Source: Streptomyces sp. SolWspMP-5a-2 (GTDB lineage: Bacteria > Actinomycetota > Actinomycetes > Streptomycetales > Streptomycetaceae). From it: a DNA stretch of 45,633 nucleotides. The notes beneath the pieces are model-generated. The model was not told where the DNA came from. It made no database searches and saw only the letters and a list, made by a program, of their open reading frames with translations. The position numbers and the translations under genes were made by a program. Positions 1 through 8,005 of this stretch are shown here, piece by piece. Location of the stretch: assembly GCF_900091845.1 (NCBI RefSeq), contig NZ_FMCI01000104.1, forward strand, positions 1 through 45,633. Reading direction: 5' to 3'. Positions within the stretch are counted from its first letter, which is position 1, and each line of letters opens with the position of its first letter.

Positions 1-1513
1 GGCGGGCCCGGGGGACACGGGCGGCGCGGGCCCCCAGCCGCGACACGTCACCCTCCGGCTCCGGGAACAGCTCGGTGTCCGTCACCCGCGTCTCGGGCCC
101 GAACAGCGTGGAGAGGGCGGGCCTGGCCCGGCCCGTCTGGAGCGAGACGACCTCCCGCAGCACGCCCGTCAACTGCTCGCCCATCTCCTGCGCGGAGGCG
201 AACCGCCGCGCCGGATCGGGGTCGGTGGCCCGCACCAGGAGCCGGTAGAACGACTCGTAGCGCCGGAACACCTCGATGTGCTCCGGGTCGGGCAGCGAGT
301 CCGCGAAGACGTTGGTGTAGCCCTGGAAGTCGAAGGTCAGGACGGCCAGCGTGCGCGCCACCGTGTACAGGTCGGAGGCGACCGACGGGCCCACCTCGGC
401 CACCTCGGGCGCCTGGTAGCCGACCGTGCCGTAGATCGCCGACATGTCGTCGTCCATGCGGCGCACCGCGCCCATGTCGATCAGCTTGAGCTGGTCCTCG
501 GTCTGTATCGCGTTGTCGACCTTGAAGTCGCAGTACAGCAGGTTGCGGCTGTGCAGGTGCCCGAGCGCCTCCAGCGCCTCGATGCCGTACGCGCACGCCT
601 GCTCCACCGGCAGCGGATCGCGCCGTCCCGCCTCCGTGCGGCGGGAGTTGGCGATCTCCTTCAGCGACTTGCCGCCCACGTACTCCATGACGATGTACCC
701 GTCGAGGGAGCCGGTGCGCTGGTCGAGGTGCTCGACGAAGTTGTAGATCCGCACGATGTTGGCGTGCTCGATCTCGGCGAGGAAGCGCCGCTCGGAGATC
801 GCCGCCTCCATCGCGTCCTGGTCGCCGGTGTCCAGCAGGCCCTTGAGGACCACCCAGCGGTCCGAGACGGCCCGGTCGACGGCGAGGTAGACCCAGCCGA
901 GGCCGCCGTGCGCCAGACAGCCCGCCACCTCGTACTGGCCGTGCACCACGTCGCCGGACGCCAGCTTCGGCACGAACGAGTACGGGTGGCCGCACTTGGT
1001 GCAGAACCCCTCCGTGCGCCCCGCGTTGCCGCCGCGCGAACGCCCCACCGGGGCCGCGCAGTCGGAGCGCGAGCAGAACCGCTTGCGCTCGGGCACCTCC
1101 GGGTCGGCCAGGACCATCGCGCGCGGGTCCGGGCGCGGCACGTCCGGCACCTCGACCAGACCGGCGCCGAGCCGCCCCCGCGAACCGGTGCTCGTCCCCG
1201 AACCCGAACTGCGCACCGACACCGACCGGCCGGTGGAGCGCCCGGAGAGCGAGCGGGAGAGCCGCCCCGACACCGAGCGCCGGGACTTCGACGACTGCGA
1301 CGTCCGCGACGACGTCCCCGAGCCGGTGCGGGTGCTCGCGCTGCCGGAGCCCCTGGCACCCACCGTCATACCGGTGGGCGGTGAGCCGACCATGCCGGTC
1401 GCGGACACCACGGGCGCCAACCCGCAGGTGTCGCAGTACAGTTCACCGCCGCCGACGTCCTCGTAGGCGCCCTCGCAGTCGGGCCGCTGACAGGGCTGAC
1501 CTGCCTGGCTCAT
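1..1513 (-). CDS. pknG: PknG-like serine/threonine protein kinase (3' end cut by window)
   Basis: Soluble Ser/Thr kinase of the mycobacterial PknG type, which links external amino-acid sensing to control of 2-oxoglutarate metabolism through FHA proteins. The ATG at 1513 overlaps the stop of the upstream gene (ATGA). Residues 8-30 hold a zinc-ribbon quartet (C8, C13, C27, C30). A long Ser/Arg/Thr-rich basic stretch follows, then a second rubredoxin-like quartet ending in FCTKCG just before the kinase fold, as in PknG. Kinase motifs are visible: glycine loop AHGGLGWVY, Lys224 in VVLKG, catalytic Asp329 in YCDFKVDN and Asp346 in the DFG-equivalent DMG. The sequence after the kinase (LTGVLREVV, LSTLFGP) matches the PknG linker to the TPR domain, which lies outside the window. 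It is last in the glnX-glnH operon. The extra N-terminal zinc ribbon is unlike mycobacterial PknG. The family assignment is very firm; the substrate is inferred. Confidence 0.93.
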   Translation of the reverse strand, partial: MSQAGQPCQRPDCEGAYEDVGGGELYCDTCGLAPVVSATGMVGSPPTGMTVGARGSGSASTRTGSGTSSRTSQSSKSRRSVSGRLSRSLSGRSTGRSVSVRSSGSGTSTGSRGRLGAGLVEVPDVPRPDPRAMVLADPEVPERKRFCSRSDCAAPVGRSRGGNAGRTEGFCTKCGHPYSFVPKLASGDVVHGQYEVAGCLAHGGLGWVYLAVDRAVSDRWVVLKGLLDTGDQDAMEAAISERRFLAEIEHANIVRIYNFVEHLDQRTGSLDGYIVMEYVGGKSLKEIANSRRTEAGRRDPLPVEQACAYGIEALEALGHLHSRNLLYCDFKVDNAIQTEDQLKLIDMGAVRRMDDDMSAIYGTVGYQAPEVAEVGPSVASDLYTVARTLAVLTFDFQGYTNVFADSLPDPEHIEVFRRYESFYRLLVRATDPDPARRFASAQEMGEQLTGVLREVVSLQTGRARPALSTLFGPETRVTDTELFPEPEGDVSRLGARAARVPRAR

Positions 1514-2814
1514 GACGTCTCCCCCCTACCGTTGCCCTCGCCGCCCCGGCCGGGCGCCCCCGGGCCGCCGAGGAGCTCCGCCGCCGCCCGCTGGTAGCGC
1601 AGGACCGCCTGCTCCGCCACCCGCAGATCGCAGGGGGCGCTCCACAACATCCGGCGGGCCGCGTCGTACCGCTCGATCAGGAACGGGTCCTCGGCCAGCC
1701 CGTGCCGGGTCACCTTCGCCCGGTACGCGTCGAGCCGCCCGCGCAGCTCGGCGCGGACCGCGAGCGGCGCCGTCACCTCCGTCAACGACGCCCGCGCCCG
1801 CAGCAGTTCGTCCTCCGCCTGCTGTTCCAGCGACTCCAGGAGCGGCGACAGACGGTGCCACTGGCCGTGCCTGCGGTACTCGGACGCCGCCGCCAACTGC
1901 TCCTGGAGCACGGTCGGCGGACCCCCGACCACCGGCACCTCGGTGGCCGCTATCTTCGCCAGCACCTCGCCGCGCGCGGTCCGCGCCTCGGCGAGCGTGC
2001 GGTCGGCGCGGCTGAGCACGTCCCGCAGCCGCACCAGCCGCTGCTCGGCGTCCTGCCGCACGGTCAGCACGGCGTCGATCTCCCGCCGCACCTCCTCCAG
2101 GGCGCGCGCCTCGCGGTCGTACACCGTGGTGTCGGGCCGCCCGCCGCCCGGCGCCGAACTCCCGGCCCTGGCCGTCCAGTACGCCAGCGGGTCCGACACC
2201 ACCCGCTCGCGCAGGTCCGTCAGGGTGCGGGTGATGCGCTCCAGGTCGTCGCCCGCGGGGTGCTCGCCGGGGCGGACGCCCACCGAGTGGGCGAGGGTGC
2301 GGGTGCGCCGCAGCTCGGCGGCGAGCAGATCGATCCGGGCGGGCAGCGCCGACCAGACCGCGTCCGCGGCGACCACCAGGTCGAGGCCCGCCGCGTACAG
2401 GTCGTTCATCCGGTCCACCAGGGACTCCAGCGAGAACCGCTCGCTGAGCCGGGCCGGGGAGCCGGTGGTGGAACCGGCGACGGTGACCGACTCGCCGCGC
2501 AGCAGCTCCGTCAGCTCCACCAGGTCCTCGCGGCTCGACCAGCGGCGGCGGCCCCTGATCTCGCGGGCCGAGCGCAGGGCGGCGGTGTACGTGTCGAAGT
2601 ACGCCCACAGCAGGGTGATCGCGGTGTCCGTGACCGCCCAGCGCTCCTTGGTGACCCCGGTCAGCTCGGCGCCTTCGAGGAGTCTGCGGCCCGCGTGGTC
2701 CTGGAGGGCGAGCAGGGACGTCTCGATCGCCTCGTGCTCCGCGCCGAGCCGCGCCAGCGCACGGTCCACCTCGTCCCGGTCCATCACCGGCCCGGCGGGG
2801 TCCGTGACGCCCAT
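1510..2814 (-). CDS. Coiled-coil protein of the glnX-glnH-pknG operon, unknown function
   Basis: A 434-residue acidic, mostly helical protein without signal peptide or membrane segment, so probably cytoplasmic. I do not recognise a catalytic motif. Long heptad-like stretches rich in Glu, Arg, Leu and Ala (about residues 225-345) suggest coiled coils, and a second helical block lies at about 15-110. The C-terminus is a short Gly-rich tail. The start ATG follows GAGAGGTG at good spacing. Its stop overlaps the kinase start by four bases (ATGA), so the two are translationally coupled and presumably made in fixed ratio. The mycobacterial operon, as I recall it, has only glnX, glnH and pknG, so this is an additional member. 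A scaffold or adaptor between the membrane sensor and the kinase is a reasonable guess, not shown by the sequence. Confidence 0.85.
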   Translation of the reverse strand: MGVTDPAGPVMDRDEVDRALARLGAEHEAIETSLLALQDHAGRRLLEGAELTGVTKERWAVTDTAITLLWAYFDTYTAALRSAREIRGRRRWSSREDLVELTELLRGESVTVAGSTTGSPARLSERFSLESLVDRMNDLYAAGLDLVVAADAVWSALPARIDLLAAELRRTRTLAHSVGVRPGEHPAGDDLERITRTLTDLRERVVSDPLAYWTARAGSSAPGGGRPDTTVYDREARALEEVRREIDAVLTVRQDAEQRLVRLRDVLSRADRTLAEARTARGEVLAKIAATEVPVVGGPPTVLQEQLAAASEYRRHGQWHRLSPLLESLEQQAEDELLRARASLTEVTAPLAVRAELRGRLDAYRAKVTRHGLAEDPFLIERYDAARRMLWSAPCDLRVAEQAVLRYQRAAAELLGGPGAPGRGGEGNGRGETS

Positions 2815-2887
2815 CGATCACCTCTCGCTGCTGTCGGTCCTGCGCTGTCCGTCCGGTCTCTTCCCCTGCCCGCGGAACGGGGTCCCG

Positions 2888-3925
2888 TCACCTGTAGTGC
2901 GCGGTGGGCGGGGTCGCCGACGCCGACTTCCGGCCGCCCTGGTCCATCGTCGGGTGCAGCCACCTGGTGTAGGACGCCCGCCAGCCGTCGGGGTCCTTGA
3001 GGTAGTCGCGCAGGGTCCGGTTGACCTGGCGCACCAGGTCGTCGGCGCCGCGCTTCATCGCCACGCCGTAGTACTCGTCGGTGAACAGGCCGCCCTTCAG
3101 CTCCACCGTGGGGTCCTGGGCGGCCTGGCTGGCGGCGAGCGCGCCGTCCGTGACGACCGCGTCGACCTCGCCGAGCTGGAGCTTCACCAGGCAGTCGAGC
3201 TGGTTGGGGACGGTCGTGCGGATGTCGGCGGAGGAGGGCAGCACCCCCGAGGCGCGGTCGGCGGTCAGCCGGTCGTGCGCGGTGGAGCCGTCCGCCGAGC
3301 AGATCCGCTTGCCGGCCAGCGGGGAGCCGTACCCGGTGATCGACGCGGCCTTGGGCGCGAGGACCTGCTGGCCCGTCCGGAAGTAGGGCGCCGAGAACGC
3401 GACGTCGCGCAGGCGCTCGCAGGAGATGGTCATGGTGCGCACGACCATGTCGACCTCGCCGCTCTGCACCGCCTCGATCCGGCGGCTGGTGGGGATGGCC
3501 TTGAACTGGACCGCGTCCGGGTCGCCGAGCAGGTCCTGCGCTATCCGGTGCACCAGATCGATGTCGAAGCCCTCCAGGGCGCCGCTCTCGTTGTTCGGGT
3601 CGAGGTAGCCCCAGCGGTAGCTGTTCTGGTCGACGCCCACGATCAGCCGCCGGTCCTTGCGGTCCTTGATGGCGTCCAGGGTCGGCGTCTTGCCGCCGCC
3701 TGCCGGGTTAAGGCTCTGGTCCTGCGGGTGGCAGTCCTCGGCGCGCGTCTGGACGCCCCGGGTGAGCGGGGAGCCGCCGTCCGCGCCGTCGGGGCCCGGC
3801 GGCTGGGTCAGGGGCAGCAGCAGCGCGCAGACGACCGCCAGCGCGCACAGCGCCGCCATCGCGCCCACCCCGCCCCATCCGCGCAGGCTGGAGCGGAGCC
3901 TGGCCCGCAGATGCCGTGCGTTCAC
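2888..3925 (-). CDS. glnH: GlnH-like glutamate/amino-acid-binding protein, membrane-anchored or secreted
   Basis: Family 3 extracellular solute-binding protein of 345 residues. In mycobacteria and corynebacteria GlnH binds Asp/Glu and presents it to GlnX. The GTG at 3925 was chosen because GAAGGGGG stands 7 nt upstream; a GTG six bases earlier has no room for a ribosome binding site. Residues about 18-40 form one hydrophobic export or anchor segment. A Cys lies within it, but it is not a good lipobox. The binding fold follows from about residue 75: RLIVGVDQNSY, the lobe signature GALEGFDIDLVHRIA, then DMVVRTMTIS and DAVVTDGALA. No ABC permease or ATPase accompanies it, which fits a sensing rather than transport role. 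It starts 23 nt after glnX and is followed 73 nt later by the coiled-coil gene. Confidence 0.9.
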   Translation of the reverse strand: MNARHLRARLRSSLRGWGGVGAMAALCALAVVCALLLPLTQPPGPDGADGGSPLTRGVQTRAEDCHPQDQSLNPAGGGKTPTLDAIKDRKDRRLIVGVDQNSYRWGYLDPNNESGALEGFDIDLVHRIAQDLLGDPDAVQFKAIPTSRRIEAVQSGEVDMVVRTMTISCERLRDVAFSAPYFRTGQQVLAPKAASITGYGSPLAGKRICSADGSTAHDRLTADRASGVLPSSADIRTTVPNQLDCLVKLQLGEVDAVVTDGALAASQAAQDPTVELKGGLFTDEYYGVAMKRGADDLVRQVNRTLRDYLKDPDGWRASYTRWLHPTMDQGGRKSASATPPTAHYR

Positions 3926-3948
3926 CGACACGCCCCCTTCCACCTCGT

Positions 3949-5388
3949 TCACCGGTACTCCGACAGCCTGCGTCCGATGCCGAGCACCGCGCCCGCCGCG
4001 CCGAGCACCGCGAGGACCGCGGCGCCCGCCGGGAGGCCGGTCAGCGCGCCCCGGCCGTCGCGCGCGGCGCGCCTGAAGTCGTCCTGCTCGTGCGCGAGCG
4101 CCGTCCTGAGCGCCTTGTCGACGCTGTCGAAGCAGACGCTCGTCGGCTCGTCCGAGGCGCCGATGACCCGGTCCCTGGCCGCCTGGTAGTTGCCGGAGTC
4201 GTTGTCCGCGCGGGCCAGCGCGTGCCGCTGCCGCCACTGCTTCATGGCGGTGCCCGCGGCGGCGACCGGCGCGCGGCCCGCCTCGTCGTCGGCGAGGTCC
4301 CCGGCCTTCGCCAGGGACGCGGCCAGCCGGTCGATCTCCTTGTCGTAGCCCGCGTCGAAGGCGTCCACGACCTCGCCGCCGACCTTCGTGGTCTCCGCGC
4401 CCCGGCTGACCAGCACCAGGTTCTCGTCGCTGCGGGCGGTCAGGGACGCGATCCGGGCGTCGTGCAGGACGTCCAGGGAGCGCACCCCGTGGTCGTAGGA
4501 GCTGTCCAGCCCCGCGCGGGCGACGGTGTGCCCGACGACCAGCCACAGCAGCACCACCGCGGTGGTGACCGAGGCGGTGACCAGGCCGTGGTTGAAGACC
4601 CGGTTGGTGCGCAGGTAGACGCGCCGCTGCGCCCAGGCCAGCGCGGCGAGCGCGGCCAGGCCCAGCAGGACGGCGAGCCAGGGGAACGACTTCGCGTCCG
4701 CGTAGTCGGAGCGCAGCCGCCCGTTCTCGTTCTGGTAGAGGCGCTCGGCCGACGGCAGCATCTGCTGCTGCATGGTGTCGTCGGCGGTGCGCAGGTAGGC
4801 GCCGCCGACCGGGTAGCCCTGCCGGTTGTTGGCGCGGGCCGTCTCGACCAGGCCCTTGTACACCGGCAGCAGGTCGTTCAGCCGGGCGATGAGCTTCGCC
4901 GACGCGGAGCCGGGGTCGGAGTTGGCGGCGGCGGTGACGAGTTTCGACGCGGCCGTGCGGATGTCGTCCTCGTACCGCTGGCGCGTCTGCGGCTTCTCCT
5001 GGAGCCCGGCCAGATATCCGCTGGTGGCGGCCGTGTTGGCGTCCGCGAGGCTGCGGTAGATGTCGGCCGCGTCGGAGCTGAGCGGCTGGCTGCTGTGCAG
5101 GACGTCGTCGGCGGCGGTCGCGCGGTCCGTCAACTGCCAGGCGGTGACCGCGCCGAAGGCCACGACCAGCGCGGCCAGCAGGGCGCCGATGACCCGCAGC
5201 CTGCCGGGCTCGGTGGTGGCCGCCGCGCGCAGCCGGTCGGCGCCCTCGGCGAACGCCGTGCGGCGCGGCGGGGCGGGCGGTCCGTCCGGCACGGCGGGCG
5301 ACGGACGGCCCTGCTGCGGCGGGACGGCCGGTACGGGGGGCACCCCGGTGGCCGGCGGTGCGCCGCTGCTTCTCGGCGTGTACGTCAC
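3949..5388 (-). CDS. glnX: GlnX-like four-segment membrane sensor
   Basis: A 479-residue membrane protein, first gene of the operon, matching GlnX, the integral membrane partner that couples GlnH to PknG. The start GTG (VTYTPRSS) follows GGGAGG by 7 nt; the open frame runs 38 codons further upstream without a comparable site. Residues 1-55 are Pro-rich and probably cytosolic. Four membrane segments are visible: VIGALLAALVVAF (about 67), LAVLLGLAALAAL (about 225), a stretch ending LLWLVVGHTV (about 270) and a C-terminal one ending VLGIGRRL. Two long helical loops of about 130 and 150 residues, rich in Ala, Asp and Arg, lie between segments 1-2 and 3-4. They resemble the paired four-helix sensor loops of receptor proteins. 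Name given by domain layout and gene order. Confidence 0.87.
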   Translation of the reverse strand: MTYTPRSSGAPPATGVPPVPAVPPQQGRPSPAVPDGPPAPPRRTAFAEGADRLRAAATTEPGRLRVIGALLAALVVAFGAVTAWQLTDRATAADDVLHSSQPLSSDAADIYRSLADANTAATSGYLAGLQEKPQTRQRYEDDIRTAASKLVTAAANSDPGSASAKLIARLNDLLPVYKGLVETARANNRQGYPVGGAYLRTADDTMQQQMLPSAERLYQNENGRLRSDYADAKSFPWLAVLLGLAALAALAWAQRRVYLRTNRVFNHGLVTASVTTAVVLLWLVVGHTVARAGLDSSYDHGVRSLDVLHDARIASLTARSDENLVLVSRGAETTKVGGEVVDAFDAGYDKEIDRLAASLAKAGDLADDEAGRAPVAAAGTAMKQWRQRHALARADNDSGNYQAARDRVIGASDEPTSVCFDSVDKALRTALAHEQDDFRRAARDGRGALTGLPAGAAVLAVLGAAGAVLGIGRRLSEYR

Positions 5389-5470
5389 TCTCGACCTCCC
5401 CCGTGGTCCTCCGTCGCCGCAAGTATCGCTGCCGGGGCCGACATCCGCACCGCTCCCGGCTGGATCTTGC

Positions 5471-5486
5471 CGGGACCGTGGTCCCG
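5471..5486. promoter_or_regulatory. Palindrome upstream of glnX
   Basis: CGGGACC-GT-GGTCCCG, two perfect 7-base arms. It lies between the glnX start and a TATACA-like -10 element on the minus strand (about 5500), so it would be in the leader or at the start of the transcript. Candidate operator or short RNA hairpin; no regulator can be named. Confidence 0.35.
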
Positions 5487-5622
5487 CGTCACCCCTGCCC
5501 ATGTATACGCCAGGAGAATCCGGTTGGTTCCTGACGGGGGGCGCGCGGCGGGGGCGGGGGTGCGGGGGGACGTTCCCGGGGCCGCCGGGTGTGCGGGGCG
5601 GGGTGGGCGGACGGTTCTCCGG

Positions 5623-5707
5623 GGCCGCCCGTGCCGCCGGGCCTCCGCCCGTGCCGCCGGGCCTCCGCCCGTGCCGCTGGGCCTCCGCCCGTGCCGCCGG
5701 GCCTTCG
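5623..5707. repeat. 20-bp tandem repeat, about four copies
   Basis: The unit GCCTCCGCCCGTGCCGCCGG occurs three times at 5641-5700 with one substitution. A partial copy precedes it (5623-5640) and the start of a fourth follows (GCCTTCG). It lies in the gap after the csn operon. Tandem GC-rich arrays of this kind arise by slippage and vary between strains. Confidence 0.8.
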
Positions 5708-5743
5708 TTCGCGTCGAACCGACCCGCCCCCCCGTGCCGGGGG

Positions 5744-6742
5744 TCAGTCGCCGGGCGAGGGTGTCGGCGGGCGGGTGGTGAAGAAACCGCGCAGCCTCTC
5801 CTGCGCCTCCCGGTCCGCCCCGATCGCGTCCAGGCCCAGCAGGGCCGCGCCCAGGACCGGGCTCGCCACCACCACCCGCGCGACCGCCTTCGGCGCCTTC
5901 GCCGCCAGCAACTCCCTGATCCCGTCGTCGAGTTGTGGATGCCGTGCGGCGAGGACCCCGCCGCCGAGCAGCACCGGGGTCTCCTCGGCGAGCAGGTCGA
6001 GGCGGGTGAGGGCGACGGTGGCCATGGCGACCACCTCCCGCGCCAGCCGGTCCACGATCGCGCGGGCGACCGGGTCGCCGCCCGCCGCCGTCGCGAACAG
6101 GACCGGGGTCAGTTCGTAGCGGCGGGCGTGGGCGATGTGCTCCAGGTGCAGGGCCTCGATGAGGGCCAGCATGGTGGGGTGCCCGAAGTGCGCGGGCAGG
6201 GCGCGGGCCAGCTCCGTCGCCTCGCCGCGGCCGTCCTCGGCGCGGGCCGCGTACCAGAGGGCCTCCTCGGCGAGGCCCCAACCGCCGCCCCAGTCACCGG
6301 AGATGCGGCCGATGGCGGGGAACCGCGCGGTGCGGCCGTCCGGGCGCATGCCGACGCAGTTGATGCCCGCGCCGCACACCACGGCGACCCCGCGCGGCTC
6401 GGGGACCCCGGCCCGCAGGAGCGCGAAGGTGTCGTTGCGGACCTCGACGGCGCCGCCCCAGCCGCGCGCGTCCAGCGCGGCGGCCAGCCGTTCCTCCTCC
6501 ACCGGGAAGTCGGCGTTGGCGAGGCAGGCGGAGACCTGGTCGACGGCGCTCACCCCGGCGGCGGCGAAGGCCCGCTCCACCGCTTCGGCGACGGCGTCCA
6601 CCGCGGAGCCCACCCCCACGGCCTGCGGGCGGAACCCGCCGCCGCGGGCGGTGGCCAGGACGGTGCCGTCGCCCGCCACCACCGCGACGTCGGTCTTGCT
6701 GTTGCCCGCGTCGACGGCGAGGACACGTGCGGTCAGGCCCAC
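5744..6742 (-). CDS. csnK: CsnK-type sugar kinase (BadF/BadG ATPase family, N-acetylglucosamine-kinase-like)
   Basis: Cytoplasmic ATP-dependent kinase of the ASKHA fold, 332 residues, last gene of the csn operon. The N-terminal phosphate loop reads LAVDAGNSKTDVAVV. The central blocks VVCGAGINCVG and ISGDWGGGWGLAEEALW are typical of the N-acetylglucosamine kinase/BadF group, and the second nucleotide motif VLLGGGVL lies near residue 270. The start overlaps the end of the GH4 gene by 10 bases, indicating coupling. In the csn context it should phosphorylate glucosamine or imported chitosan oligosaccharides, which would supply the phosphorylated substrate that GH4 enzymes need. The symbol follows the S. 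coelicolor csnR-K operon as I recall it; sugar specificity is inferred. Confidence 0.85.
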   Translation of the reverse strand: MGLTARVLAVDAGNSKTDVAVVAGDGTVLATARGGGFRPQAVGVGSAVDAVAEAVERAFAAAGVSAVDQVSACLANADFPVEEERLAAALDARGWGGAVEVRNDTFALLRAGVPEPRGVAVVCGAGINCVGMRPDGRTARFPAIGRISGDWGGGWGLAEEALWYAARAEDGRGEATELARALPAHFGHPTMLALIEALHLEHIAHARRYELTPVLFATAAGGDPVARAIVDRLAREVVAMATVALTRLDLLAEETPVLLGGGVLAARHPQLDDGIRELLAAKAPKAVARVVVASPVLGAALLGLDAIGADREAQERLRGFFTTRPPTPSPGD

Positions 6743-7998
6743 GCGAGGTGCTCCCGGTTGTGTGCGATCAGTCGGTCGGTCAGCCGCTCGGCGGTCGAGT
6801 ACCGGCCGATCAGCGGGTGGGCGAGCAGCGCCTTGGACACCCGGTCACGGCCGCCGCGCAGGGCCGCGTCGAGGGCCAGGTCCTCGTAGGCGGTGACGTG
6901 GGCCGTCAGCCCCGCGTGGAGCGGGTCGACCGGCCGCACCGGCAGCGGCACCGCGCCCTCGGGCCCGACCGCGGCCTGCACCTCGACGACGGCGTCGGCG
7001 GGCAGGAAGGGCAGGGTGCCCCGGTTGAGGGTGTTGACCACCTGGTGCGGGCTGCCGCCCCCGCCGAGCAGCGCGGCGGCCAGGTCCACGGCGGCCTCCG
7101 AGTAGTAGGCGCCGCCGCGCCTGGCCAGCAGCTCCGGCTTCTCGTCGAGCGCGGGGTCGGCGTACATCTCCAGCAACTGCCGCTCCATCTCCGCGACTTC
7201 GGCGGCGCGCGACGGCTTGGTGCGCAGCTCGTCCACGACCTCGTCGTGCGCGTAGAAGTAGCGCAGGTAGTACGAGGGGACGACGCCGAGCCGGTCCAGG
7301 AGGGGGCGCGGCAGCCGCAGGTCGGCGGCGATCGCGTCGCCGTGCCCGGCCAGCAGCCGGGGCAGCACGTCCTCGCCGTCGGGTCCGCCGATCCGTACCC
7401 CGGTCTCCCAGGTGAGGTGGTTGAGCCCGACGTGGTCGAGGTGGATGTCGGCCGGGGCGACGTCCAGGAGGGCGGCGAACTTCCGCTGGAAGCCGATCGC
7501 CACGTTGCACAGGCCGACGGCCTTGTGACCGGCCCGCAGGAGGGCGCGGGTGACGATGCCGACCGGGTTGGTGAAGTCGATGATCCAGGCGTCGGGGTTG
7601 GCGCGGCGGACCCGTTCGGCGATGTCCAGGACGACCGGGACGGTGCGCAGCGCCTTGGCGAGGCCGCCCGCGCCGGTGGTCTCCTGGCCGACACAGCCGC
7701 ACTCCAGCGGCCAGGTCTCGTCCCGCAGGCGGGCCGCCTGGCCGCCGACGCGGAGCTGGAGCAGCACCGCGTCGGCGCCCTCGACGCCTGCGTCCAGGTC
7801 GGACGTGGTGACGACGCGTCCCGGGTGGCCCTGCCGGGCGAAGATCCGCCGGGCCAGCCCGCCGACCAGCTCCAGACGGTCGGCGGCCGGGTCGACCAGC
7901 ACGAGTTCCTCGACGGGCAGGGTGTCCCGCAACCGGGCGAACCCGTCCACGAGTTCGGGGGTGTAGGTCGAGCCTCCGCCGACCACGGTCAGTTTCAT
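6733..7998 (-). CDS. csnH: GH4-family 6-phospho-beta-glycosidase (CsnH)
   Basis: NAD+- and Mn2+-dependent glycoside hydrolase of family 4, 421 residues. It cleaves phosphorylated disaccharides by a redox-elimination mechanism. The N-terminus KLTVVGGGSTYTPELV is the dinucleotide-binding loop. The family signatures IIDFTNPVGIVT, the metal-ligand region CNVAIGFQ and GLNHLTW follow, supplying the Cys and His that bind the metal. GH4 enzymes usually act with a phosphotransferase importer. Here the gene sits between ABC permeases and a sugar kinase, so the phosphate probably comes from the kinase. It starts 7 nt after the CsnG stop and overlaps the kinase gene. Substrate most likely a glucosamine-containing disaccharide phosphate, by context. 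Confidence 0.9.
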   Translation of the reverse strand: MKLTVVGGGSTYTPELVDGFARLRDTLPVEELVLVDPAADRLELVGGLARRIFARQGHPGRVVTTSDLDAGVEGADAVLLQLRVGGQAARLRDETWPLECGCVGQETTGAGGLAKALRTVPVVLDIAERVRRANPDAWIIDFTNPVGIVTRALLRAGHKAVGLCNVAIGFQRKFAALLDVAPADIHLDHVGLNHLTWETGVRIGGPDGEDVLPRLLAGHGDAIAADLRLPRPLLDRLGVVPSYYLRYFYAHDEVVDELRTKPSRAAEVAEMERQLLEMYADPALDEKPELLARRGGAYYSEAAVDLAAALLGGGGSPHQVVNTLNRGTLPFLPADAVVEVQAAVGPEGAVPLPVRPVDPLHAGLTAHVTAYEDLALDAALRGGRDRVSKALLAHPLIGRYSTAERLTDRLIAHNREHLAWA

Positions 7999-8005
7999 CG
8001 AGTGG

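Larger units (their letters stand above)
5389..5743. other. Non-coding stretch upstream of glnX with palindrome and tandem repeat
   Basis: No credible gene. It contains a near-palindrome at 5471-5486 (CGGGACC, 2-nt spacer, GGTCCCG) about 85 nt upstream of the glnX start. A 20-bp tandem repeat lies at 5623-5707, next to the end of the csn operon. No convincing terminator was seen for the kinase gene that ends at 5744. Confidence 0.6.
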
